This document shows, piece by piece, positions 8,167 through 16,392 of a DNA stretch of 39,468 nucleotides. Numbering within the stretch: position 1 is the stretch's first letter; each line of letters begins with the position of its first letter. The position numbers and the translations under genes were made by a program. The stretch is from Planctomycetota bacterium (GTDB lineage: Bacteria > Planctomycetota > SBBH01 > JACQRN01). The notes beneath the pieces were generated by a model. It ran no database searches. It had not been told where the DNA came from and saw nothing but the letters and a program-made list of their open reading frames with translations. The DNA is taken from contig JACQRN010000211.1 in NCBI GenBank assembly GCA_016206515.1, positions 1-39,468 on the forward strand. The letters run 5' to 3'.

Positions 8167-9081
8167 TCACTGGCGTTCGTCGTCCCCCATCAGCATCCGC
8201 GGGACCTCGCCGCCGCGCCCCGCCTCGACGAGATACCGCACCGCGTAGAGGACCACCTGGTCCGTCCGTCCCCGGGCGGTCCGCCGCAGGAACCCCCGCA
8301 GGTAGTACGCCGCGGCGGAAACCTCCGCGCGTTCCGCGTACAGGCGCCCGAGGCCGAAGAAGGCATCCGCCACGCCTGTGCGCGACACGCGGATCGCGCG
8401 CCGGTACGCGGCCTCCTCCTCGGCGCCCAGGGCGAGAATCGCACAGGCGGTCCCGAGATTCGCCCACGCCTCGGCGCGGTCGGGATCCAGGTCGACGGCC
8501 TCCTTCAGGATGCCGTGCGCCTCCTGCGCGAGGCCGTGGTCGAGATAGAGCACCCCCAGGTCGCTGCGGATCGCCCCGTCCCGGGGCCAGCGTTCGAACA
8601 TCTCCCGGTACATCCCCCGGGCACTCTCCAGGAACCGCTCGGAGCGGGCCACGTCGCCGCTGCGCAACGCCCGCAGGGAGAGGTGGCCGTAGACGGCCGC
8701 CAGCTCCAGCCTCGGACGCTTGGCGTCGGGATCCTGTGCGAGCGCCTCCCGATACTGGCGGATCGCCTCCTCCGGCTCGCCCAGGCAGCGGAAGGAGATC
8801 CATCCGAGCCATAGCCGGAGCGTCGCCCGACGCGCCTCGACCGGCTGGATGTCCAGGGCGTCGGCGATCCGGTCGCGCGCCTGATGAAAGTACCCCGTGG
8901 CCATGGCGGGCGGCCCCGCGACCCCCTCTGCGTAGAGTCGCATCGCGTCGGCGACGAGATGCTCGAACAACAGCTGCCGCGCGGCACGGTCCCGCTGCGG
9001 GGCCTCCCGCCGGGAGTCCGAGACGCATCCGCACAGGAGGATCAGACAGGCCACCCACGACAGGAGCTGAGCGCGCCTCAC
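8167..9081 (-). CDS. TPR-repeat lipoprotein of the pilus operon
   Basis: A 304-residue predicted lipoprotein. A basic N-terminus and hydrophobic stretch end in the lipobox LCGC, lipidated at C19. The rest is helical with tetratricopeptide-like repeats (EEAIRQYREALAQDPDAKRP; AHGILKEAVDLDPDRAEAWA; EEEAAYRRAIRVSRTGVADA). It could be a PilF/PilW-type pilotin for the secretin or the equivalent of MshN, which also lies beside the secretin gene in MSHA clusters. GTG 9081 overlaps the secretin stop (GTGA), so expression is coupled to the secretin. Lipoprotein status and TPR fold are clear; the pilotin role is inferred. Confidence 0.82.
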   Translation of the reverse strand: MRRAQLLSWVACLILLCGCVSDSRREAPQRDRAARQLLFEHLVADAMRLYAEGVAGPPAMATGYFHQARDRIADALDIQPVEARRATLRLWLGWISFRCLGEPEEAIRQYREALAQDPDAKRPRLELAAVYGHLSLRALRSGDVARSERFLESARGMYREMFERWPRDGAIRSDLGVLYLDHGLAQEAHGILKEAVDLDPDRAEAWANLGTACAILALGAEEEAAYRRAIRVSRTGVADAFFGLGRLYAERAEVSAAAYYLRGFLRRTARGRTDQVVLYAVRYLVEAGRGGEVPRMLMGDDERQ

Positions 9082-10562
9082 CGGGCCCCCTCCCCCGGGA
9101 GGAAGACCCGCGTCTCCGAGCCGGAAGGGATCTCCAGCCGGTCGAGCCCCACGCCGGACGGCGGCCCCATGACCCAGTCCTCCACGGCCCCCCGCTCGGG
9201 GACGATGCGCGCGGTGACGAAGATCAGGAGGCTTTTCGGCTCGCGCTGGATCTTGACATTCCGGAACGGCGCGCCGAGCACGGGGATGCGCCCGAGCCCC
9301 GGCAGCCGCGAGGTGTTGCGCACCTCGCGGTTGCGGTAGAGCCCGCCGATCACGATCGTCTCGCCGTCACGCAGGAGGACCTGCGTGTCCGCCTCCGTCG
9401 TGAGAACCCGCGGGTAGAGGTCCCCGACGAGCTCCCCGAGCTCGCTGGCGGCGGGGTGGACGATCAGGCTGATCCGTTCGTCGCCGACGATGCGCGGGAT
9501 CACCAGCAGCTGGATTCCGATGTTCTCGAACCCCGCCAGCTCCGTGGTCTGGAGCCCCGTCAGGGCGTTGACATTCGTCGTCACGATCGGGAACCGCTCC
9601 CCGATCAGGATGCTCGCCTCGAGGTTATCCACCGTGTCGATTTGGGGCGACGAGATCGTCTGCGCCCGGTCGTCCGTCTCCACAAGTTTCAGGACCGCCG
9701 ACATCTGGGTGGCGTTCAGCGTCCCGAAGGTGAAGGTGCCCCCGGTCGACGGGAAGTTCTCCAGGGTGAAGTCCGACAGCGTCGGCTGCCCCGCCCGGAA
9801 CGGCCAGCTGGTCGGGCGTTGCGCACCGCTCGCGCCCGCCTGCACGTTCCAGTCGATCCCGAGGGTGCGGTCGAAGTCGAGGGTGGTCTCGACCAGCCGC
9901 GCCTCGATCCGGATCTGTCGGGGCTGGACGTCGAGGCGCGCGAGCGTCGAGCGGATCACATCGAGCCGCTCCGGAACGTCCGTGACCGTCAGGACCCTCG
10001 ACAGGCCCGCGCGCGTCGTCTCCACCCCCCGCCGTTCGGTCGCCCCGCCGTAGGTGAACGCCGGCCGCCCCTCCGGCGCGAAGACCTGGACCTTCCCCTG
10101 CGCCGAGACGAGCCCTTCGAGCAGGGTCCTGACGTCCGAGGCCGCCAGGTACCGCAATTCGAACACCTCGGTCCGCGTGCGCGTCCCGAGGTTCTGGAGC
10201 GTGTCGATCCGGAGGATCTCCCCCTCCCGCACGAAACCGTAGGCGTTGACCGCCAGGATGGACCGCAGGACATCCTCCCACGGGACGTCGCGCAGGACGA
10301 CCGTGACGCGCCCCGAGACCTCGGGGCCGACCACCAGGTTCAGCCGGGCCGTGTGGGCCAGGCGCTTGAGCAGATCCTGCAGGTCCGCGTTCCTCACATC
10401 CATCGAGACGAGTTCCTCCGGCTGGGGGAGCGCCTCCGCCCCGCCGGCGGGGGCAGGCTCCTGCGCCCCGACGCCCCGGAGAACCAGCAGGAAGAGGAGG
10501 GACGAGGCGATCCGCCACGCCGCGAACCGCTTAAGCGTTTCGGACCCCCCCGGGGGCCTCAA
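9078..10562 (-). CDS. pilQ: Secretin (PilQ/GspD/MshL-type outer-membrane pore)
   Basis: A 494-residue outer-membrane secretin. A signal peptide ends near residue 34 (LLFLLVLRGVGA). An STN-type N0 domain (about 45-110, SMDVRNADLQDLLKRLA) is followed by an N1-like domain and the secretin core (about 260-470), including VLLRDGETIVIGGLYRNREV and the C-terminal VTARIVPERG. AMIN domains found in classical PilQ are absent, so it is closer in size to MshL or a short GspD. No ATG fits; TTG 10562 is chosen because it overlaps the preceding stop (TTGA) and gives a proper signal peptide. It forms the exit channel for the pilus. Confidence 0.93.
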   Translation of the reverse strand: MRPPGGSETLKRFAAWRIASSLLFLLVLRGVGAQEPAPAGGAEALPQPEELVSMDVRNADLQDLLKRLAHTARLNLVVGPEVSGRVTVVLRDVPWEDVLRSILAVNAYGFVREGEILRIDTLQNLGTRTRTEVFELRYLAASDVRTLLEGLVSAQGKVQVFAPEGRPAFTYGGATERRGVETTRAGLSRVLTVTDVPERLDVIRSTLARLDVQPRQIRIEARLVETTLDFDRTLGIDWNVQAGASGAQRPTSWPFRAGQPTLSDFTLENFPSTGGTFTFGTLNATQMSAVLKLVETDDRAQTISSPQIDTVDNLEASILIGERFPIVTTNVNALTGLQTTELAGFENIGIQLLVIPRIVGDERISLIVHPAASELGELVGDLYPRVLTTEADTQVLLRDGETIVIGGLYRNREVRNTSRLPGLGRIPVLGAPFRNVKIQREPKSLLIFVTARIVPERGAVEDWVMGPPSGVGLDRLEIPSGSETRVFLPGEGAR

Positions 10563-11062
10563 CGTGCGCCCCTCCCCCCCGGCGCATCGAGGCCCGTGCC
10601 GGATGCAAGCCGCAACGTCCGGACCCCCTCGGCCCCCTCGATCTCCACGCACTGCGGCTCGATCGCCCGGACGCGCCAAGCCCCGAGCGGGTTGCCGACC
10701 TGCACCCACTCCCCGCTCACGAGCGCCCAGCGCCCGTCCCGATCCTCGTAGATCCCCTCCAGTTCCAGCGGTCCCCGGCGCGTGGGGATCTCCTCCCGGC
10801 GGACGAACGGATCCGGCGCCATCCCCTCCAGGGGGACCTGGGGTTCCACCCAAACGAGTTCATGCCCTGCGATGTCCGGGATCCGCGCGGAGGGGCGTGG
10901 CGCCTCCGGCGCCCGGAGAGGCGCGAGCGGCGATTCCGGTGCGCGTTCGTCCCCGCGGTCCGGCCATTCCCATCCCATCCAGAGCAGGGAGGTCAACACG
11001 CACAAGCCCAGGATCTTCTCCCTCTTCGAGAGGCGCCTCAGACGTTCGTCCAGTGCGCCCAT
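10559..11062 (-). CDS. PilP/GspC/MshK-like periplasmic connector
   Basis: A 167-residue bitopic protein. A basic cytoplasmic start is followed by one TM helix (about 20-35, LGLCVLTSLLWMGW), a proline-rich linker and a small beta domain at about 85-160 (PLELEGIYEDRDGRWALVSG and then WRVRAIEPQCVEI), the pattern of PilP/GspC/MshK homology domains that bind the secretin N0 domain. It starts 14 bases after the pilin stop and its stop overlaps the secretin start. Similarity is mainly by layout and position, so the exact subfamily is uncertain. Confidence 0.72.
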   Translation of the reverse strand: MGALDERLRRLSKREKILGLCVLTSLLWMGWEWPDRGDERAPESPLAPLRAPEAPRPSARIPDIAGHELVWVEPQVPLEGMAPDPFVRREEIPTRRGPLELEGIYEDRDGRWALVSGEWVQVGNPLGAWRVRAIEPQCVEIEGAEGVRTLRLASGTGLDAPGGRGAR

Positions 11063-11076
11063 CCCGTCGGACTCTC

Positions 11077-11511
11077 TCAGTAGCCGGAATACGCGTCCCC
11101 CTCGGCGTCGTTCCCCGAGAGGTTCGGCTGGACCGCGTTCGTCGAGGAATTGTAGTACCAGCCGCCGGCGCCAGTCAGCGAGTTGGCGATCGCCGTCGAC
11201 GGCGTGATCCGCTCCTGCGGGATCTTCCGGATAAAGACCTTGCTGTTGGCGTCCGAGGTCAACTCGACCAGGGTCGAGGCCGTCGGGTACGCGCCGTTCT
11301 CCGCGAAGTAGAGCTCGAGCGCCGTCCGCAATTCCTGGAGGTTCTGCTTGGTGGCGGCGATCTTGGCCTTCGGAAGGTTGGAGGAGTACTTCGATACCAC
11401 GATCGTGGCGAGGATCCCGATGATGACGATGACGAAGATCAGCTCGATGAGCGTCACGCCCGCCGCGCCGCGCCCCGACCTGGCCCGCCCCCCCCGGAAC
11501 ACGCCCCGCAT
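11077..11511 (-). CDS. GspG-like major pilin / pseudopilin
   Basis: A 144-residue type IV pilin-like precursor. The leader is cleaved after G18, giving mature VTLIELIFVIVIIGILATIV with the conserved Glu at +5; the usual Phe at +1 is Val. The remainder has a short helix (AKIAATKQNLQELRTALELY), FAENGAYPTAS and an acidic aspartate-rich end with WYYN, similar to GspG and MshA-type pilins with a C-terminal loop. ATG 11511 is preferred over the upstream alternative at 11541. As the only short pilin placed beside the platform gene, it is the likely main subunit of the fibre. Confidence 0.9.
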   Translation of the reverse strand: MRGVFRGGRARSGRGAAGVTLIELIFVIVIIGILATIVVSKYSSNLPKAKIAATKQNLQELRTALELYFAENGAYPTASTLVELTSDANSKVFIRKIPQERITPSTAIANSLTGAGGWYYNSSTNAVQPNLSGNDAEGDAYSGY

Positions 11512-11562
11512 TGTAACCGACAAACGCCGGGCGCAAGGCAAGCCCTGGCCCTCCGCGCCGTC

Positions 11563-12696
11563 TCAACGGACCTGCGTGGTGAGATCCGCCAGGGGGACGA
11601 AGATCGCCATCGCGACGAACCCGACCACCAGCGCCATGACCGCGATCATCAGGGGCTCGATGAGGCGCGTGGCGGTCTTGAGGATCAGCTCGACCTGTCG
11701 GTCGTAGAAGACGCTCACCTTCATCAGCATCTCGTCCAGCTTGCCGGTCTCCTCGCCGACCGTGATCATCTGGGAGACGAGGGGGGGGATGAAGCGGGCG
11801 GCGCGGACCGACTCCCCAAGCGATTGCCCCCCCTCGACGGAGCGCCGGACCGCCTCGATCTCGGAGGAGAGCAGATCGTTCCCGACGACGTCGCGCGCCA
11901 TCTCCAGCGTGGTCAGGAGCGGCACCCCTCCCGCCTGCAGCACCGACATCGTGTGCGCGAAGCGCGCCATGGAGATCTGCTGGGCGACCGGGCCGATCCC
12001 CGGCAGCGAGAGCCAGAGCCGGTCGATGAGGCGGTGGCCGCCCGGCGTCCGGTGCCACACGACCCCGGCGGCGGCCGTGCCGAGGACGACGGGAAGGATC
12101 CAGATCCAGTTCCCCTGCAGGAACGCACCCGAAAACATCAACCCGCGCGTGATCGCCGGGAGCTCGGCGCCGAGATCCGTGAAGACATCCATCAGCTTCG
12201 GCAGGGTGTAGACGAGCAGGAAGGCCGTCGCCCCGAGCGCGGAAAGGACGAGGAAGGCCGGGTAGGCCAGCGCGCCCCGCAGCTGTCCGCGCAGCTCGTA
12301 GCGGCGCTCGACGAACAGCGCGAGCTTCGAGCACATCACGTCGAGCGCCCCGCCCGTCTCCCCCGCCTGGATCAGGCTCGTGTAGAGGCGGTCGAAGACC
12401 CGCGGGTAGCGCGACATCGCGGAGGAGAGCGACGCCCCCCCCTCCACCTCCAGGCACACGGCTCGCAGCACGGAGGCCATCCGGACCGAGCGCGTCTGGG
12501 AAGCGCAGACCTCGATACACCGCAGCACGGGGACCCCGGCGTTCACGAGCGTCGAGAGCTGCCAGCTCATCGCCGCGACATCCCGCAGATCCACCCGCAC
12601 CCCCGGCAGCGGCGCTCGCGGCGCGGGCGTCCCGGAGCCCCCGGCCTGGGCGGGGCGCGCCCCCTGCGCCGGGGAATCCGGCCGCGCGGGGGTCAC
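11563..12696 (-). CDS. pilC: Type IV pilus / T2SS inner-membrane platform protein
   Basis: A 377-residue polytopic protein of the PilC/GspF/MshG family with two repeated T2SSF domains. The first begins at about residue 40 (LSTLVNAGVPVLRCIEV), the second at about 240 (FAHTMSVLQAGGVPLLTTL). Three TM helices lie at about 140-165, 190-215 and 345-370 (IAVMALVVGFVAMAIFVP). The platform connects the extension ATPase with pilin insertion. The N-terminal 30 residues are proline/alanine rich. GTG 12696 overlaps the ATPase stop (GTGA), so stoichiometric expression with the ATPase is likely. A 51-base gap to the pilin gene is the widest inside the operon. Confidence 0.93.
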   Translation of the reverse strand: MTPARPDSPAQGARPAQAGGSGTPAPRAPLPGVRVDLRDVAAMSWQLSTLVNAGVPVLRCIEVCASQTRSVRMASVLRAVCLEVEGGASLSSAMSRYPRVFDRLYTSLIQAGETGGALDVMCSKLALFVERRYELRGQLRGALAYPAFLVLSALGATAFLLVYTLPKLMDVFTDLGAELPAITRGLMFSGAFLQGNWIWILPVVLGTAAAGVVWHRTPGGHRLIDRLWLSLPGIGPVAQQISMARFAHTMSVLQAGGVPLLTTLEMARDVVGNDLLSSEIEAVRRSVEGGQSLGESVRAARFIPPLVSQMITVGEETGKLDEMLMKVSVFYDRQVELILKTATRLIEPLMIAVMALVVGFVAMAIFVPLADLTTQVR

Positions 12697-15600
12697 TCCT
12701 GCGCCACCCGCACGACCTCCTCGGGCGTCGTGACGCCCAAGACCGACATCTCGAACCCGCTCTCCCACAACGTCTTCATCCCCTCGGCGCGTGCCTGGGC
12801 GGCGATCGGGGAGGCGCCGGAGCCGCCCATCAGCAGCTTCCGGACCGGCTCGGTCACCTCGAGAAGTTCGAAAATCGCGCCCCGGCCCTTGTAGCCGCTC
12901 CCGTGGCACCGCGGGCACCCCTTCCCGTGCGTAAAATCGAATTCCACCCCGTCCACGCGCGCCAGGAGCGCCTCGATCACGGCGCGCGGCGGCTGGTAGA
13001 TCTCTCCGCACGCGGTGCAGACCTTTCGTACGAGCCTCTGCGCCAGGACGCCGACCACGGTCGTGGCGATCGAGTAGGGCTTCGCCCCCATCTCGACGAG
13101 GCGGATGAGCGCGCTGGCGGCGTCGTTCGTGTGGAGCGTCGAGAGGACGAGGTGCCCGGTCATCGCGGCCTGGCAGGCGATCTGCACGGTCTCCGCGTCG
13201 CGCATCTCGCCGATCATGATCACGTTCGGATCCTGCCGCAGGATCGAGCGCAGCCCCGTCGCGAAGGTGACCCCCGCCTTCGGGTTGATCTGCGTCTGGT
13301 TGATCCCCTTCAGCTGATACTCGACCGGGTCTTCGACCGTGATGATGTTCCTCTCGGCCGTATTGAGGACATTCAGCGACGCGTAGAGCGTGGTCGTCTT
13401 CCCCGACCCGGTCGGGCCGGTCACCAGGACGATCCCGTGGGGGGAATGGATCAGGCGCTCGTAGCGCCCGCGCATGTCGGGGTCCGAAAGGACGTCGGCC
13501 AGCTTCACCCTCGCCTGGGACTGGTCGAGGAGCCGCATGACGACCTTCTCGCCGTAGATCCCCGGCAGCGTCGAGACGCGGATGTCGACCCTCCGCCCCT
13601 GCACCTTCACGTAGATCCGCCCGTCCTGCGGGGCTCTACGCTCGGCGATGTCCAGGTTCGCCATCACCTTGACGCGACTGACCAGCGCCGGCAGCACGCT
13701 CTTCGGCGGGGACTTCTCCTCCTGGAGCATCCCGTCGACGCGGAACCGGACGCGCAGCGTCTTCTCCTCCGGCTCGAGGTGGATGTCGCTCGCGCCCGCG
13801 AGGACCGCCTGTCCGATGACCAGGTTCACCAGACGCACCACCGGCCCCCCCTGCCCCTCAAGCTCGGAGTACTCGACCTCCTTCTGCGCCTCCTCCTCGA
13901 TCACCTCGACGTCGCCCCCGCCCCCCTCGCCCCCCTCGATCTCGCTGAGCAGGTCCTGCATCGCGGCGCCGGGATCGGAGGAGGACGCCCCCCCCTCCTC
14001 GATCCGCCCGCGCAGCTCCCGGAGGACCCAGCGGGGAGCCACCATCCACTCCCCCGGCCCGCCGAGACGATCCTCGACCTGATCGAGGGCGAACGGATCC
14101 GTCGGATCCGCGGTGACCGCCACGGAGAACGCCTTGTCAGGCCCGCGTGCAACGCTGCGCAGGAGAAGGATCCCCGCCTCCTGAACCCAGGGCTCCGCGA
14201 CGGGCGCCACCTCTCCCGCCGGATACGGGAACGCCTCCGGCCCCGGCAGGAACGGCAGCCCCATCTCGCTGGCGAGGAACTGCAGGATCTTCCCCTCCGC
14301 GACGCCAGCCTTCTCGTGCAACCAGTGGGCGAACCCCGTCTGCGGCCATCCCCCCTCCCCCTCGAGACGCGAACGGATCTCCTCCGTGAGAACACCCTGC
14401 TGGACGAGACGCGCCAGAAGGGGGGGACGCTCCTGCCGGACGAGACGCGCCAGGAGGGGGACGCGCCCCCCCTTGGGGTGAACCTTTCGCGTCAGGGTCT
14501 CCCCATCGACATCCGCGTCGCCCAGGAGATCTCCGGAAACGACTTCCGCAGGGGGCGGAACCTCGGCACCCCCCGCAGGGTCCGCCTCCAGCAGATCCCG
14601 GACTTCCGCCTCCGCCGGTGGATCTTCGGAACCGGGCAATATCGCCCGGTCAAGCACCTCCTGCTCCAGCGCTCCCGCCGCCTCCTCCGGCTCCGCCGCC
14701 GCCTCCTCCCCACCGGCAGGCGTGTCGGTTTCCGAGGCGACCGTCGCCCCCTGTGGGGCCACGACAACCCCGGGAGTCGGAGGATCCTCCGGGGCGGGTC
14801 GAGCCGGCTCGTCCGGCACGGGCGGGGGGGGCATTGCAAGCGGCTCCGGGCTGGCTGCGGGCGCATCGGACAGCGCTCCGGCACCCTTCCGCGAAGCCTC
14901 GACCCTCGCAAGCGCCCCCGCCTGCGCCTCGCGCGCCTCGACCTGGAGGCGCGCGAGGATCGCTTGCCTCTCGAACCTGGCGGCGACCTCCCCGCGCAGG
15001 GATGCGAGCGCAAGGCGCCCCTCCTCCGCGCCCGCCATCCACGCGCCACGCAACGACGCGACCCGCGTCTGGATCGCCTGGACGTGCGACGAAAGCGCCC
15101 CCAGTTCCTGCTGGACCGCATCGGAATGACGGCCGGACTCCTCCGCGGCAGCCTGGAGCGAGCGAACCTGCGCCTCCGTCCGCGCCGCCTGCCACTCCAA
15201 CGCGCTCGCTCGCGCGCGCGCGGCCTCCCCCTCCCGCCGCAAAGCCTCGATCCGATCCACCCACTCCATGACACGCGAGGCGATACGGTTCTGGGCCCCC
15301 TGCACCTCCCTCTGCAAGCCCTCCAGCGCCACGAGCCGTCCGGAGATCCCCTCGGCGCCGCGGGCGATCTCCTCGGACGCCTGCTCCCGACACTCCACCC
15401 TTCGCCGCAGTTCCGAGAGTTCCTCGCCAAGCCTCTCCGAGCGCCCGGCCGCCTCCGACAGGTCCCGCAGCCGGCGCTCCACCTTCTCGATCGCGCCGTG
15501 GAGCGACCGCCTCCCCTCCTCCGACTGTCCCGACAGCACGCCCTCGATTTCCTGCCGCGCGACCTTGAGGTCCTGCGCCCACTCCCCCGGGAACCCCGCG

Positions 15601-15983
15601 AGGCGCGAGGCGACGTCCCGCTCCAGATTCGCGCGCGCGGCGCGTTCACGTTCCCACGCGGCCTTCTGCATCTGCTGCTGGGCGCCGATCCCGTCCTCCA
15701 GACCTTTCATGCGCGAGGCGAGCGGGTAGGCGATCTCCCAGGGGAGCGCTTCCAGGCGCTGCTGAAGCCCCGACACCGCCCCGGCAACCTCGACGCGCAG
15801 CGAGTGGAGCAGACCCTCGCGCAGCGCGGCGATCCGATCCTCGCGCAGGCCTCCCGTCGGTTCGAGCCCCGCCGCGACGTACCCTTGTCGCATCAGGAGG
15901 GGGATCTCCCGCTCCAGGAAGTCGGCGACGTCCCGTTCGAGACGGCGGACGATCCCCTCCCCGACAGGCTCCTCCGGCGTCAT
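12693..15983 (-). CDS. pilB: Pilus extension ATPase (PilB/GspE/MshE) with long coiled-coil extension
   Basis: A 1096-residue AAA-type secretion ATPase, nearly twice the usual 500-600. Residues 1-365 are largely heptad-like helix (coiled coil), 366-505 are a proline- and acid-rich linker, and 506-650 resemble the GspE/PilB N-terminal domain, including a 12-residue tandem duplication (PLLARLVRQERP/PLLARLVQQGVL). The catalytic part follows from about 710: SDIHLEPEEKTLRVRFRVDG, Walker A GPTGSGKTTTL at about 853, Asp box VEDPVEYQL, Walker B RQDPNVIMIGEMRD at about 922, His box TGHLVLSTLHTNDA, and zinc cysteines in CTACG...CPRCHG. All catalytic motifs are intact. It powers pilin polymerisation. ATG 15983 follows the PilX-like stop by seven bases. 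Confidence 0.94.
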   Translation of the reverse strand: MTPEEPVGEGIVRRLERDVADFLEREIPLLMRQGYVAAGLEPTGGLREDRIAALREGLLHSLRVEVAGAVSGLQQRLEALPWEIAYPLASRMKGLEDGIGAQQQMQKAAWERERAARANLERDVASRLAGFPGEWAQDLKVARQEIEGVLSGQSEEGRRSLHGAIEKVERRLRDLSEAAGRSERLGEELSELRRRVECREQASEEIARGAEGISGRLVALEGLQREVQGAQNRIASRVMEWVDRIEALRREGEAARARASALEWQAARTEAQVRSLQAAAEESGRHSDAVQQELGALSSHVQAIQTRVASLRGAWMAGAEEGRLALASLRGEVAARFERQAILARLQVEAREAQAGALARVEASRKGAGALSDAPAASPEPLAMPPPPVPDEPARPAPEDPPTPGVVVAPQGATVASETDTPAGGEEAAAEPEEAAGALEQEVLDRAILPGSEDPPAEAEVRDLLEADPAGGAEVPPPAEVVSGDLLGDADVDGETLTRKVHPKGGRVPLLARLVRQERPPLLARLVQQGVLTEEIRSRLEGEGGWPQTGFAHWLHEKAGVAEGKILQFLASEMGLPFLPGPEAFPYPAGEVAPVAEPWVQEAGILLLRSVARGPDKAFSVAVTADPTDPFALDQVEDRLGGPGEWMVAPRWVLRELRGRIEEGGASSSDPGAAMQDLLSEIEGGEGGGGDVEVIEEEAQKEVEYSELEGQGGPVVRLVNLVIGQAVLAGASDIHLEPEEKTLRVRFRVDGMLQEEKSPPKSVLPALVSRVKVMANLDIAERRAPQDGRIYVKVQGRRVDIRVSTLPGIYGEKVVMRLLDQSQARVKLADVLSDPDMRGRYERLIHSPHGIVLVTGPTGSGKTTTLYASLNVLNTAERNIITVEDPVEYQLKGINQTQINPKAGVTFATGLRSILRQDPNVIMIGEMRDAETVQIACQAAMTGHLVLSTLHTNDAASALIRLVEMGAKPYSIATTVVGVLAQRLVRKVCTACGEIYQPPRAVIEALLARVDGVEFDFTHGKGCPRCHGSGYKGRGAIFELLEVTEPVRKLLMGGSGASPIAAQARAEGMKTLWESGFEMSVLGVTTPEEVVRVAQE
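14402..14473 (-). repeat. 36-bp imperfect tandem duplication inside the ATPase gene
   Basis: GGACGAGACGCGCCAG occurs at 14402 and again at 14438, a 36-base period that encodes two copies of a 12-residue PLLARLV unit at the start of the ATPase N-terminal domain. The copies differ by a few bases. It lengthens the helix before the domain without breaking the frame. Confidence 0.75.
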
Positions 15984-15990
15984 CGCCCCA

Positions 15991-16392
15991 CTACCTCCAG
16001 GATACCCGCGTGACGCCCCCCCCCACGCCCACCGTGACCACGACCGTACGCGAGGCATTCCCCCACGTCCCGGTCGAGGCGATCTCGACGTTCCCGGAGA
16101 CGTCCGCGAGGCTCGTCGTGTACGTCCCCGTGACGCCGTCGGCGGTGGCGAAACTCTTCCCCGAGAACCCCGTCCTCCAGGAGGCGTTGCCGATCAGCTC
16201 CCGGATCGCGTCCTCCGCGCCCGCCTCGGCGCAGTAGAGCGCCATCGCCCCTCGCCACTCGTTGTCGACAATCTTGACGTGCCGCCGGGCGTTCTGGAGG
16301 AACGTCACGCAGATCGAGAACAGGATCACCATCGTCCCGAGCGCCAGGACGAACACCGCCCCGCGGGAGCCCTCCCTCCCTTTCACGCTCAT
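15991..16392 (-). CDS. PilX-like pilus assembly protein
   Basis: A 133-residue protein with the N-terminal pattern of PilX/MshP families: a short basic start, GAVFVLALGTMVILFSICVT as a single hydrophobic helix without a Glu at +5, then a helix with YCAEAGAEDAIRELI and a beta-rich end with TGTYTTSLADVSGNVEI. The Tyr-Cys-Ala-Glu-Ala-Gly motif is typical of PilX/GspK-like proteins. It is probably a minor, initiating component of the fibre. The start overlaps the preceding stop (ATGA). An uninterrupted run of nine C (16016-16024) lies near the 3' end and encodes the glycines of VGVGGGVTRVSW. Confidence 0.82.
   Translation of the reverse strand: MSVKGREGSRGAVFVLALGTMVILFSICVTFLQNARRHVKIVDNEWRGAMALYCAEAGAEDAIRELIGNASWRTGFSGKSFATADGVTGTYTTSLADVSGNVEIASTGTWGNASRTVVVTVGVGGGVTRVSWR

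Noticed and set aside
12903..16013. A 1036-codon open frame on the plus strand opposite the ATPase gene
   Set aside because: It lies wholly antisense to a gene with all secretion-ATPase motifs; its product is low-complexity Arg/Pro/Asp sequence typical of frames opposite high-GC genes.
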